A DNA stretch of 64,000 nt from Meconema thalassinum (lineage: Eukaryota > Arthropoda > Insecta > Orthoptera > Tettigoniidae): the NCBI GenBank assembly GCA_946902985.2, contig OX336388.2, positions 1,502,964,545-1,503,028,544 on the forward strand. The letters are read 5' to 3'. The notes under the pieces are model-generated. The model saw nothing but the letters and a program-made list of their open reading frames with translations, was not told the DNA's origin and ran no database searches. The translations under genes were made by a program, and so were the position numbers. This document shows positions 44,266 to 53,800 of the stretch, in pieces; positions within the stretch are counted from its first letter, which is position 1; each line of letters opens with the position of its first letter.

Positions 44266-45439
44266 TGTGACTGTTCCGGTCACAATGTTCCCAAACCCTT
44301 ATTTGGTTGACTGCAAGAGAAGTCAGGTTAGGGTAATTTGTTCATACCATTTCTTTTCTTGTTCATCATCATCATTTAGGTTGTAGAATTTCATTTTATT
44401 TAGTGTATATATATCTTGTGTATCTCGGGGACTCAGTCAGGAATATTTCATTTAATTTGTATGGGAGATGTCAGTATACAAGACAGCGGATTGTGTAGGT
44501 AAGCTACAAGATGTTGCAACAGCAGGAAACTCTAGGCCAAATTTAGATTGGGCCGAGAATAACTTCCCTTGTCTTGAAGAAAGCTTTGTGTAAATTGTGT
44601 AAGGTTCTGACGTCAGAGAAGAGTTTCGCGCCACGAGTTGTAAGAAATATACATGGGTTCGAGATTATTGGTGTATTTTGTATGGGTTGGAGGGTATCAT
44701 GACCCTGGCGGAGAAAGACGAAAACATGTGTTTACAAGATGAGAGGTGGGATTTTCGTGTATAGCGGGGCTTCACTTCTATTGTAGCGTCTGATTGGAAA
44801 GGTCGCGTTCTCGTAATTTGGCGTAGGCCTATTTGGAGAAACAGTTTTGTTGAAAGCATGGCTTGTGAATGTACTCGAAACGGCTACATATCACAACGAT
44901 GTTATCTCTGTTAGCACAATTCAAGTTGGGTACGGAAGCACATTCATTTCTCTCGCAGAGATGTGGCTATGTAAACCAGTAAACATCTCTAACCTCAAAC
45001 CACGTGTGGAAAATCTTAGAAATGCTGGGGAGAACTGATCTATCGAGCATGTCTCGTAGATTATCTGCTAGATCGTCGATGAGTGAGTAACAAACATCTT
45101 TATATTCCAACATTCATTTTGGGTCACATGTTTTCGTCATTGCCGAGGAGAGAAGATAGTAAACCATAGTCTGTTCGACGAGAGTCCCCGCCATATGTTT
45201 AAAGTTGATATTAATACACATATTTTGAAGGTTATAATTAGTTTTCTTTATAGGGAATTACACCTAATAGTTGAACGCCCAAATGATACCAGTTAGGTTG
45301 ACCAAATGTGTGTCCAACACTCCACGACCCTGCCATTTCAATTGTGTGGTATATGATGAAGTACTTCCGATCAAAAATAGGAGGATGATTTTGGGAAGTT
45401 TTAAATCAGTCGCCCAAGAAGGGCTGGTAAAAAGTTACA
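44266..45439 (+). repeat. Putative 5' LTR of gypsy element 2
   Basis: The right boundary is well argued: GTTACA at 45434-45439 is followed by ACATAGCACCTCAACGTGGG, which looks like a tRNA primer site and resembles a string found at the LTR end of element 1. The left boundary (TGTGACTG at 44266) is a guess from the TG rule, because no second LTR is in the window for comparison. Confidence 0.45.
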
Positions 45440-45566
45440 ACATAGCACCTCAACGTGGGGCAAGAGTAGGGAAACCTAGCAGGTATCATTAGGGCACATA
45501 TGCACACAGCCGATAGACACCTTAGGAGTATTAGGGTTCACAGTAATTTGTTTTGTTTTAAGGGGT
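45440..45566 (+). promoter_or_regulatory. Primer-binding site and leader of gypsy element 2
   Basis: GCACCTCAACGTGGGGC begins 5 bp inside the presumed LTR end and has the look of a reverse-transcription primer site. The leader continues to the gag ATG at 45567. Which tRNA would pair was not determined. Confidence 0.5.
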
Positions 45567-47243
45567 ATGTCCACATCAGACAATTTAGAATTAAGGTCAA
45601 GGGTTGTGTGTAAATCAAACAGTAAAATGTCAGGTAATCAGGAAACTGGGGGAAGTGGCAGTGAGGAAGATGTGGAAAAGACAGTGGGAACATATGTTAC
45701 CATTGTTACTACTGAGTCGCAGCTGATCGCTGAAGGTAGTAACTTAAATGTAAATGGGGGGGTTATGAACGATAGTTTGATCCAAATGCTACTGAGTGAA
45801 ATAAAAGAGATTAAGAAGCAAGGAGAATCTATGAGTAAGGAAATTAAGGAGCAGGTAGGCTCTGTAAATGAGAAGGTAGAGTCAGTGACCAAACAGATAG
45901 TAGAAGTGAAGGAATTTGTAAGTAAGGAAATTCAGGAGAGCAACAGGGCCACGAACACAAGGATAGAGAGTCTCAGCAAAGAAATACGGGACCATAAGTC
46001 TGTCCTTAATAGTAGAATGGAGAGTATGAACCTGGAATTAAGTGGGAAAATTAGCAAACAGGGAGAGGAAATCAGGGCAGAAATGCAGGGGAATCAGGCT
46101 GGGATCACAAGTAGGCTAGAAGGAATGGAAGGCCATCAGAACCAGCAAGATGTGGAAATAACGAAAATTAAGTCAGAGATAGCTAGTTCAAGGGCAGAAG
46201 TACAGAATGTAACGGGAAAGTGTGATGAGATATGCAACACTGTAAGTGGGAATAAGAGGGAATATTTAGATAGAGTAGGTGCCGTTGAAAATAAGTTGGG
46301 AGAGATTGAGGGTCTGAGAGGGAAGCAGGTGGCATTGACCGAGAAAAACGAAAAGCTGCAGGAAGAGCTGATAAAGGTCAGGAGAGAGTTGAAAGAGCGA
46401 CCGATGAGTCAAAGGGTTGTGATGCCATCTAGTTTGCTACTCAGGGACCCTGGTCTGCCACAATTTAACTCAAGGCAGTTCAACCCTATGGAGTTTTTAA
46501 AAACCATTGAGAAGAAATTCAGCAAGGATCTAGAAGACGGGGTTGTCGAATGGGAAACAGTGTTGGAGATCTTGTCTAACTCATTTCAAGGGGATGTGAA
46601 AGCATGGTTCCAAATATACAGGCCTAACATGAATAGTTTAAGGGAATTCAGGGATAAATTCAAAGCTAAGTTCTGGGGGGAGGGGGTACAGTCCAGGGAA
46701 AGGGAAAAATTAACTTTTGGGAAATATAAGGAGAGAGAAGGGGTATCCCTGACAGAATATTTTTTGGCACATGTACTTATTTGGAAGAATTTGGATGGGC
46801 TGACCTCTGACAGTGATGTGGTTAGGGTCATGTTGAAGCACTTCCCACCTAGAATTCAGGAGGCAGCTTGTATGCAGAAGGTAAGGACGGTAGAAGAGTT
46901 GGAAGAGCTTCTTACGAGCTTTGACGTTTTAGGCAAGCAGCACATGGAGAGGCCAGAGGTCAAACAGGAATTTAGGGGCAATAGGGGGAATAATCAGGAG
47001 TTTAATAGGGGTAGATTTAATCAGGAGCAAAGAGATTATCAGCAGAGGCAGGAAAACTATCAGAGAGGTGGGGGGCGTCAGGATAATTCACAGCGACAGG
47101 AAGGTAACTATCAGAGAGGTGGGGGGCGTCAGGAAGGTGGTAACGAAAGAGTACAGGTGAACCAGAGGAGACAAGAACAAGGTGGTCAAGGAGCTTTAAA
47201 CTCCGAACGGGCTGTGCAGGGAGGTCAGTCAGGCAGTCCGTAA
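45567..47243 (+). CDS. Gag of gypsy element 2, 558 residues
   Basis: The structural protein forms the particle that packages element RNA. Residues about 70-280 are a long coiled coil (for example SLSKEIRDHKSVLNSRMES). The capsid follows (about 295-460) with FNPMEFLKTIEKKF, VVEWETVLEIL, SLTEYFLAHVL and MLKHFPPRIQEAACMQ. The last 90 residues are rich in Gln, Arg and Gly with repeated NYQRGGGRQ units. There is no CCHC zinc knuckle, so RNA binding probably uses the RGG-like tail. Element 1 has the same plan. The ATG at 45567 is the first in frame. The TTTAAAC slippery site lies 14 codons before the stop. Confidence 0.9.
   Translation: MSTSDNLELRSRVVCKSNSKMSGNQETGGSGSEEDVEKTVGTYVTIVTTESQLIAEGSNLNVNGGVMNDSLIQMLLSEIKEIKKQGESMSKEIKEQVGSVNEKVESVTKQIVEVKEFVSKEIQESNRATNTRIESLSKEIRDHKSVLNSRMESMNLELSGKISKQGEEIRAEMQGNQAGITSRLEGMEGHQNQQDVEITKIKSEIASSRAEVQNVTGKCDEICNTVSGNKREYLDRVGAVENKLGEIEGLRGKQVALTEKNEKLQEELIKVRRELKERPMSQRVVMPSSLLLRDPGLPQFNSRQFNPMEFLKTIEKKFSKDLEDGVVEWETVLEILSNSFQGDVKAWFQIYRPNMNSLREFRDKFKAKFWGEGVQSREREKLTFGKYKEREGVSLTEYFLAHVLIWKNLDGLTSDSDVVRVMLKHFPPRIQEAACMQKVRTVEELEELLTSFDVLGKQHMERPEVKQEFRGNRGNNQEFNRGRFNQEQRDYQQRQENYQRGGGRQDNSQRQEGNYQRGGGRQEGGNERVQVNQRRQEQGGQGALNSERAVQGGQSGSP
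47195..47240 (+). promoter_or_regulatory. -1 programmed frameshift signal between gag and pol
   Basis: The slippery heptamer TTTAAAC (47195-47201) reads T-TTA-AAC in the gag frame. A 6-base spacer follows, then a stem of 7 pairs between CGGGCTG (47208-47214) and CAGTCCG (47234-47240) with one G-U pair and a 19-base loop. The pol frame (-1) is open from 47144, so gag and pol overlap by about 100 bases. The same heptamer in the same phase exists in element 1. Confidence 0.85.
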
Positions 47244-47269
47244 GAAATGAAGTCAAGCAGTGTGTTATT

Positions 47270-50200
47270 GTGGGTAAGGAGGATTTTATGCCTATGAGTC
47301 GGGAGGATCTGCTAGCTGACCAGCAGGAGTTCTCATGTATCGGGGAGAAGGAGGCTTTTATGTCAACTGTTGAGTTGAGCATACTAGGTAAGAGAGTGCA
47401 GGCATTGGTGGATTCGGGGAGTGAGAGAAGTGTCATCAGTAAGGGATTTTATGATACTTTAATCAAGGACGGTGGTAAGTTGGAAGAAATTCCAGTTAAG
47501 TCGACATATGTGGTAACTGCTGTTGGTAATAAATCCCAAAGAGTGGGAAAGCAGGTATTGTTGCCCATGAGGTTTGGTAATGAAGTTGACCACAAGACTT
47601 GCTTGGTAATTCCTAACCTAATTTATGAAATGATTTTGGGGATAGACTGGCTTAACGAGCATAGTGCTGTTATTGATTTTGACCGGGGTGTCATCAACTT
47701 TGTGAGGGGGAATATAAGCCAGGAGATGAGAATGAAATGCAAGAGTGTAGATAAGACAGTAAAGGCATGTGTTACTGAGGTCACTGTAGGGGATATGGCA
47801 GAAGGTAAGGCTGACGATGAGGAGGAAGTTGTGGATTTATGTCACATTGCTGTGGAGGGTGATAAGTGTGATCAACTCCAGCAGGCTGTGGATAAGAGTG
47901 GTTTAAGTGTTGAGGAGAGGGATAAGTTGTTAGAGGTTTTAGAGCTAAACCAAGAAGTTTTCAGTGACAAGCCAGGGCTAACACATGTCTATACGCATCA
48001 GTTCGAAATTGTAGATCATTCTCCATTTTCAGGACCCAAGTACCCGATACCTCACAAATTTGCGGATGCTGTGGAGAAAGAAATAGGCATTATGCTGAAT
48101 CAGGGTATTATTGAGCCTTCAACTAGTGCATATCTGAATCCCTTAGTTGTGGTTGGGAAGAGTGATGGCTCGGTCAGGTTGTGTATTGATGCCAGGCAGC
48201 TCAATTGTAGGATATCTGGGGACCAACAGAGGCCAGAATGTGTTGAGGAACTGGTTCAGAAATTCAATGGTAAGCAATGGTTTTCCACTATGGATCTGAG
48301 TGCATCATTTTGGCAGGTACCGTTGAGAGAACAGGACAGGAAGTTGACTGCGTTTAGCTTTAAGAGTGGTTTGTACCAATTCAGGGTCGTTCCTTTCGGA
48401 ACAAAGACCAGCAGTTCAGCGTTGATTAGGGCCTTAAATCTAGTGTTAGGGAGGGACACACACGAGTTTGTGACAATGTACATAGATGATTTAATTGTTG
48501 CATCTTACACATTAAAGGAACACCTGGATCACTTAGACATTGTTTTGGGGAAATTAAGGGACGGGGGATTTACAATTAAACTTAAGAAGTCTCTGTTTTG
48601 CACAACATCAATCACATTTTTAGGGCATACTATCACAACACAAGGGGTGTCTCCCGAACAGTCACGATTAGACAAGATTCACAACACTGCTACACCACGT
48701 AACGCCAAACAATTGAGGTCAATATTAGGGGTTTTCAATTATTTTCGTAGATTCGTAGTTAAATATTCCTGTCTTGTAGAACCGTTTAGGGAATTGCTGA
48801 AGCAGGGTACTAAGTGGGTATGGACCCAGGTGCACGATGAGGCTTTTAAGGAGTTGAAGAGAGGCTTTGTAGAGACTGTCATGCTTAGGTATCCTCGTCT
48901 GGATTGTCCCTACATTTTGATGACTGATGCGAGCATGCAAGGCATCTCAGGCATTTTGTGTCAGGAGGATAGTGAGGGCAATCTAGGGATTGTCTCATTA
49001 GCAAGCAGAGGGCTAAGCATGGCGGAGAAGAGATATACAATTACTGAAATAGAGATGTTAGCAATCGTATACTCTCTAGGGAAGTTTAGGAGTTATGTGT
49101 TGGGCAGTAAGTTGCAGATACTGACTGACCATCATGCATTACTTTTTATTGGATCCTGCAAGCTCACTTCGAACAGGATGTCAAGGTGGATATTGGCTAT
49201 AAGTGAATATAACTTTGAGGTAAGGCATATTAAGGGTACTGAGAACATTGTGGCTGACTTCATGAGTAGAAACATTGGGGGTGATGAGGGTCATCAGGTA
49301 CTGGAGGTACAGGAAGGTGTTGTTATCTGCGTAACCAAGGTAAGCGAGTGTGATTATGAGATACGCTGCTTAAGGAATCTGCTTGTAGAGCAGGAGAAGG
49401 ATGAGGTCTTAGGTGAGATCTTGACTCAGTTGAGAGGTATGAATGTGGATAGTAGAATTAAGGTTGGAAAGTATTGGTACAAGTTGGAGTGTGGTTTCTT
49501 GGCTAGGCTGTGCCATGAAGGTGCCTGGAGAGTGTGTGTGCCAAGCTCATTGCAGGTAACGATGATTTGGTATCATCACAAGGCTTTAGGGCATTTTGGA
49601 TCAAGCAAGGTTCTTTTTGCTGTTCAGCAGCATTTCATTTGGAAGAACATGGGAAGGCAGATTAGGAAAGTTCTGGCAAGTTGTGACTCGTGTCAACGGT
49701 GTAAATGCCCAACGAGGTTTCTTGAGGGACCTCGGCAAATGGTGATCACAGAAAAACCAAGGGATTTACTCTGTGTCGATCTGTATGGTCCATTGGTTAA
49801 AGCTCAGTTTGGATATCAGTATATCTTCGTGGTTGTTGACGCATTCAGTAAACTCGTCAAACTGTATCCCCTGAGAAAAGCGACCGGGAAGGGTTGTGTC
49901 CTACAGATCACTGATAAGTATGTACCTGAGTTTGGGGTGCCTCTCAGGATACTATCAGACCACGGTAGTCAATTCACCTCAAAGATCTGGAAAACCAAGT
50001 TGAGTGAATTGGGTATCAAGCACATATTCTCATCTATTCGATATCCTCAAGGGAATTTGTCCGAACGAGTTATAAGAGAATTAGGGAGAGTATTTCGCAC
50101 CTATGTGAGCAATCGCCACAATGCGTGGTTCTCCAAGTTAGGAGATATTGAACGATGGTTCAATAGTACGTTCCATGAGAGTGTAAAATGCACTCCCTAT

Positions 50201-50374
50201 GAAATTCAGTATGGTAGGAAGCCTACCAATGAGCTTGCTAGAATGCTAGGTTTGGTCACGGGAGAGGAGATTGGGAAGGATGTTTGTATCCAGCTGGCTA
50301 GGGACAACTTAATCAAGGCAGGGAATAAGCGTAGGCGCCAGCAGAAGCGGGTAAAGATGATTCTTTTGAAGTAG
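47270..50374 (+). CDS. Pol of gypsy element 2: protease, reverse transcriptase, RNase H, integrase
   Basis: The given start is a GTG; in reality pol is probably made by frameshifting from gag, and its frame is open from 47144. The protease has ALVDSGSERSVIS (near 46-58) and MILGIDWL (near 120). The reverse transcriptase (about 255-480) has VRLCIDARQLN, FSTMDLSASFWQVPL and YIDDLIVA. RNase H (about 545-680) has MTDAS, TEIEMLAIV, LTDHHALLF and VADFMS. Integrase starts with an HHCC zinc site (HHKALGHFG and CDSCQRC), then the catalytic DDE: CVDLYGPL, ILSDHGSQF and GNLSERVIRELG. The frame ends at 50374 through a one-base shift, and the integrase tail continues in the frame at 50383-50574. All catalytic residues are present, so the damage is confined to the tail. 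Confidence 0.92.
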   Translation: MGKEDFMPMSREDLLADQQEFSCIGEKEAFMSTVELSILGKRVQALVDSGSERSVISKGFYDTLIKDGGKLEEIPVKSTYVVTAVGNKSQRVGKQVLLPMRFGNEVDHKTCLVIPNLIYEMILGIDWLNEHSAVIDFDRGVINFVRGNISQEMRMKCKSVDKTVKACVTEVTVGDMAEGKADDEEEVVDLCHIAVEGDKCDQLQQAVDKSGLSVEERDKLLEVLELNQEVFSDKPGLTHVYTHQFEIVDHSPFSGPKYPIPHKFADAVEKEIGIMLNQGIIEPSTSAYLNPLVVVGKSDGSVRLCIDARQLNCRISGDQQRPECVEELVQKFNGKQWFSTMDLSASFWQVPLREQDRKLTAFSFKSGLYQFRVVPFGTKTSSSALIRALNLVLGRDTHEFVTMYIDDLIVASYTLKEHLDHLDIVLGKLRDGGFTIKLKKSLFCTTSITFLGHTITTQGVSPEQSRLDKIHNTATPRNAKQLRSILGVFNYFRRFVVKYSCLVEPFRELLKQGTKWVWTQVHDEAFKELKRGFVETVMLRYPRLDCPYILMTDASMQGISGILCQEDSEGNLGIVSLASRGLSMAEKRYTITEIEMLAIVYSLGKFRSYVLGSKLQILTDHHALLFIGSCKLTSNRMSRWILAISEYNFEVRHIKGTENIVADFMSRNIGGDEGHQVLEVQEGVVICVTKVSECDYEIRCLRNLLVEQEKDEVLGEILTQLRGMNVDSRIKVGKYWYKLECGFLARLCHEGAWRVCVPSSLQVTMIWYHHKALGHFGSSKVLFAVQQHFIWKNMGRQIRKVLASCDSCQRCKCPTRFLEGPRQMVITEKPRDLLCVDLYGPLVKAQFGYQYIFVVVDAFSKLVKLYPLRKATGKGCVLQITDKYVPEFGVPLRILSDHGSQFTSKIWKTKLSELGIKHIFSSIRYPQGNLSERVIRELGRVFRTYVSNRHNAWFSKLGDIERWFNSTFHESVKCTPYEIQYGRKPTNELARMLGLVTGEEIGKDVCIQLARDNLIKAGNKRRRQQKRVKMILLK

Positions 50375-50382
50375 GCGATCAG

Positions 50383-50574
50383 GTGCTTCTGAGGGTTCCA
50401 TATCCGTCTTCAGCTGTAGATAAGGAGATAGGGAAGTTTTTTCATCTATTTCAGGGGCCTTTTAAGGTGGTTAAACGTATTGGTGAGTGTGCCTATAGTT
50501 TAACGGACCAGGATGGTAAGTCTGTCAGTACACATAATATTAGGAATCTCCGTAGATATCACTCTGTAAAATAA
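50383..50574 (+). pseudogene. Integrase C-terminal tail of gypsy element 2, frameshifted
   Basis: 63 residues with FQGPFKVVKRIGECAYSLTD and THNIRNLRRYHSVK, the beta-barrel tail of gypsy integrases. It is displaced from pol by one base near 50345-50372, where upstream coding sequence is recognisable in both frames. It ends in TAA at 50572-50574. Confidence 0.85.
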
Positions 50575-50899
50575 TATGGCATGGACTCTTAGAGAATCAG
50601 TCAACATAACGTGATGGCATGACAAAACTCAAGAGATGTGACGAAGAATGCTAACCAGCAAAGTGGCATCGAGTGTTAGATGGATAGATGGTATGATAAG
50701 GCCTGTGCAGGCAAATACCATGGCTTGTGAAGCGATAGGGTCTCATGATGAGACGAAGAAAATGAAGTGGTAGACCTAAGACACTTGAGAGAAATCAGTG
50801 AGGCTAGGAAATGGACACAATAAGACATTCGAGAGAGTGAGAATGTGTGAAAATTTGACAAGTGTGTATGTATATATGTCTTCCAGGGTTTATTTATTT
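50575..50899 (+). other. 3' sequence of gypsy element 2 before the satellite
   Basis: About 325 bp of non-coding sequence. No polypurine tract or match to the presumed 5' LTR is visible, so the 3' LTR is either missing or beyond the satellite. Confidence 0.6.
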
Positions 50900-53800
50900 A
50901 GTGGAGTGTTACAGTGTGGTGCAATAGCACCTAGTGTAGTGTTATACAGTGTTGGTATTACTACTAGTGGAGTGTTACAGTGTGGTGCAATAGCACCTAG
51001 TGTAGTGTTATACAGTGTTGGTATTGCTACTAGTGGAGTGTTACAGTGTGGTGCAATAGCACCTAGTGTAGTGTTATACAGTGTTGGTATTGCTACCAGT
51101 GGAGTGTTACAGTGTGGTGCAATAGCACCTAGTGTAGTGTTATACAGTGTTGGTATTGCTACCAGTGGAGTGTTACAGTGTGGTGCAATAGCACCTAGTG
51201 TAGTGTTATACAGTGTTGGTATTACTACTAGTGGAGTGTTACAGTGTGGTGCAATAGCACCTAGTGTAGTGTTATACAGTGTTGGTATTGCTACCAGGTG
51301 AGTGTTACAGTGTGGTGCAATAGCACCTAGTGTAGTGTTATACAGTGTAGGTATTACTACCAGTGGAGTGTTACAGTGTGGTGCAATAGCACCTAGTGTA
51401 GTGTTATACAGTGTTGGTATTGCTACCAGGTGAGTGTTACAGTGTGGTGCAATAGCACCTAGTGTAGTGTTATACAGTGTTGGTATTACTACTAGTGGAG
51501 TGTTACAGTGTGGTGCAATAGCACCTAGTGTAGTGTTATACAGTGTTGGTATTACTACCAGTGGAGTGTTACAGTGTGGTGCAATAGCACCTAGTGTAGT
51601 GTTATACAGTGTTGGTATTGCTACTAGTGGAGTGACACAGTGTGGTGCAATAGCACCTAGTGTAGTGTTATACAGTGTTGGTATTACTACCAGTGGAGTG
51701 TTACAGTGTGGTGCAATAGCACCTAGTGTAGTGTTATACAGTGTTGGTATTGCTACCAGGTGAGTGTTACAGTGTGGTGCAATAGCACCTAGTGTAGTGT
51801 TATACAGTGTTGGTATTGCTACCAGTGGAGTGTTACAGTGTGGTGCAATAGCACCTAGTGTAGTGTTATACAGTGTTGGTATTGCTACCAGGTGAGTGTT
51901 ACAGTGTGGTGCAATAGCACCTAGTGTAGTGTTATACAGTGTTGGTATTGCTACTAGTGGAGTGTTACAGTGTGGTGCAATAGCACCTAGTGTAATGTTA
52001 TACAGTGTAGGTATTGCTACTAGTGGAGTGTTACAGTGTGGTGCAATAGCACCTAGTGTGGTGTTATACAGTGTTGGTATTGCTACCAGTGGAGTGTTAC
52101 AGTGTGGTGCAATAGCACCTAGTGTAGTGTTATACAGTGTAGGTATTGCTACCAGTGGAGTGTTACAGTGTGGTGCAATAGCACCTAGTGTAGTGTTATA
52201 CAGTGTAGGTATTGCTACCAGGTGAGTGTTACAGTGTGGTGCAATAGCACCTAGTGTAGTGTTATACAGTGTAGGTATTACTACTAGTGGAGTGTTACAG
52301 TGTGGTGCAATAGCACCTAGTGTAGTGTTATACAGTGTAGGTATTACTACTAGTGGAGTGTTACAGTGTGGTGCAATAGCACCTAGTGTAGTGTTATACA
52401 GTGTTGGTATTGCTACCAGGTGAGTGTTACAGTGTGGTGCAATAGCACCTAGTGTAGTGTTATACAGTGTAGGTATTGCTACCAGGTGAGTGTTACAGTG
52501 TGGTGCAATAGCACCTAGTGTAGTGTTATACAGTGTTGGTATTGCTACTAGTGGAGTGTTACAGTGTGGTGCAATAGCACCTAGTGTAGTGTTATACAGT
52601 GTTGGTATTGCTACTAGTGGAGTGTTACAGTGTGGTGCAATAGCACCTAGTGTAATGTTATACAGTGTTGGTATTGCTACTAGTGGAGTGTCACAGTGTG
52701 GTGCAATAGCACCTAGTGTAGTGTTATACAGTGTAGGTATTGCTACTAGTGGAGTGTTACAGTGTGGTGCAATAGCACCTAGTGTAGTGTTATACAGTGT
52801 TGGTATTGCTACTAGTGGAGTGTTACAGTGTGGTGCAATAGCACCTAATGTAGTGTTATACAGTGTTGGTATTGCTACTAGTGGAGTGTTACAGTGTGGT
52901 GCAATAGCACCTAGTGTAGTGTTATACAGTGTTGGTATTGCTACCAGGTGAGTGTTACAGTGTGGTGCAATAGCACATAGTGTAGTGTTATACAGTGTTG
53001 GTATTGCTACTAGTGGAGTGTTACAGTGTAGCAATAGCACCTAGTGTAGTGTTATACAGTGTTGGTATTGCTACTAGTGGAGTGTTACAGTGTAGCAATA
53101 GCACCTAGTGTAGTGTTATACAGTGTAGGTATTGCTACTAGTGGAGTGTTACAGTGTGGTGCAATAGCACCTAGTGTAGTGTTATACAGTGTTGGTATTG
53201 CTACTAGTGGAGTGTTACAGTGTAGCAATAGCACCTAGTGTAGTGTTATACAGTGTAGGTATTGCTACTAGTGGAGTGTTACAGTGTAGCAATAGCACCT
53301 AGTGTAGTGTTATACAGTGTAGGTATTGCTACTAGTGGAGTGTTACAGTGTGGTGCAATAGCACCTAGTGTAGTGTTATACAGTGTTGGTATTGCTACCA
53401 GGTGAGTGCTACAGTGTGGTGCAATAGCACCTAGTGTAGTGTTATACAGTGTTGGTATTGCTACTAGTGGAGTGTTACAGTGTGGTGCAATAGCACCTAG
53501 TGTAGTGTTATACAGTGTTGGTATTACTACTAGTGGAGTGTTACAGTGTGGTGCAATAGCACCTAGTGTAGTGTTATACAGTGTTTGTATTGCTACCAGG
53601 TGAGTGCTACAGTGTGGTGCAATAGCACCTAGTGTAGTGTTATACAGTGTTGGTATTGCTACCAGTGGAGTGTTACAGTGTGGTGCAATAGCACCTAGTG
53701 TGGTGTTATACAGCGTTGGTATTGCTACCAGTGGAGTGTTACAGTGTGGTGCAATAGCACCTAGTGTAGTGTTATACAGTGTTGGTATTGCTACTAGTGG

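Noticed and set aside
45271..45492. 73-residue frame upstream of gag
   Set aside because: Overlaps the presumed LTR end and primer site and has no family signature.
50575..50899. Solo or 3' LTR of gypsy element 2 before the satellite
   Set aside because: No similarity to 44266-45439 could be seen, and there is no polypurine tract or TG...CA boundary pair.
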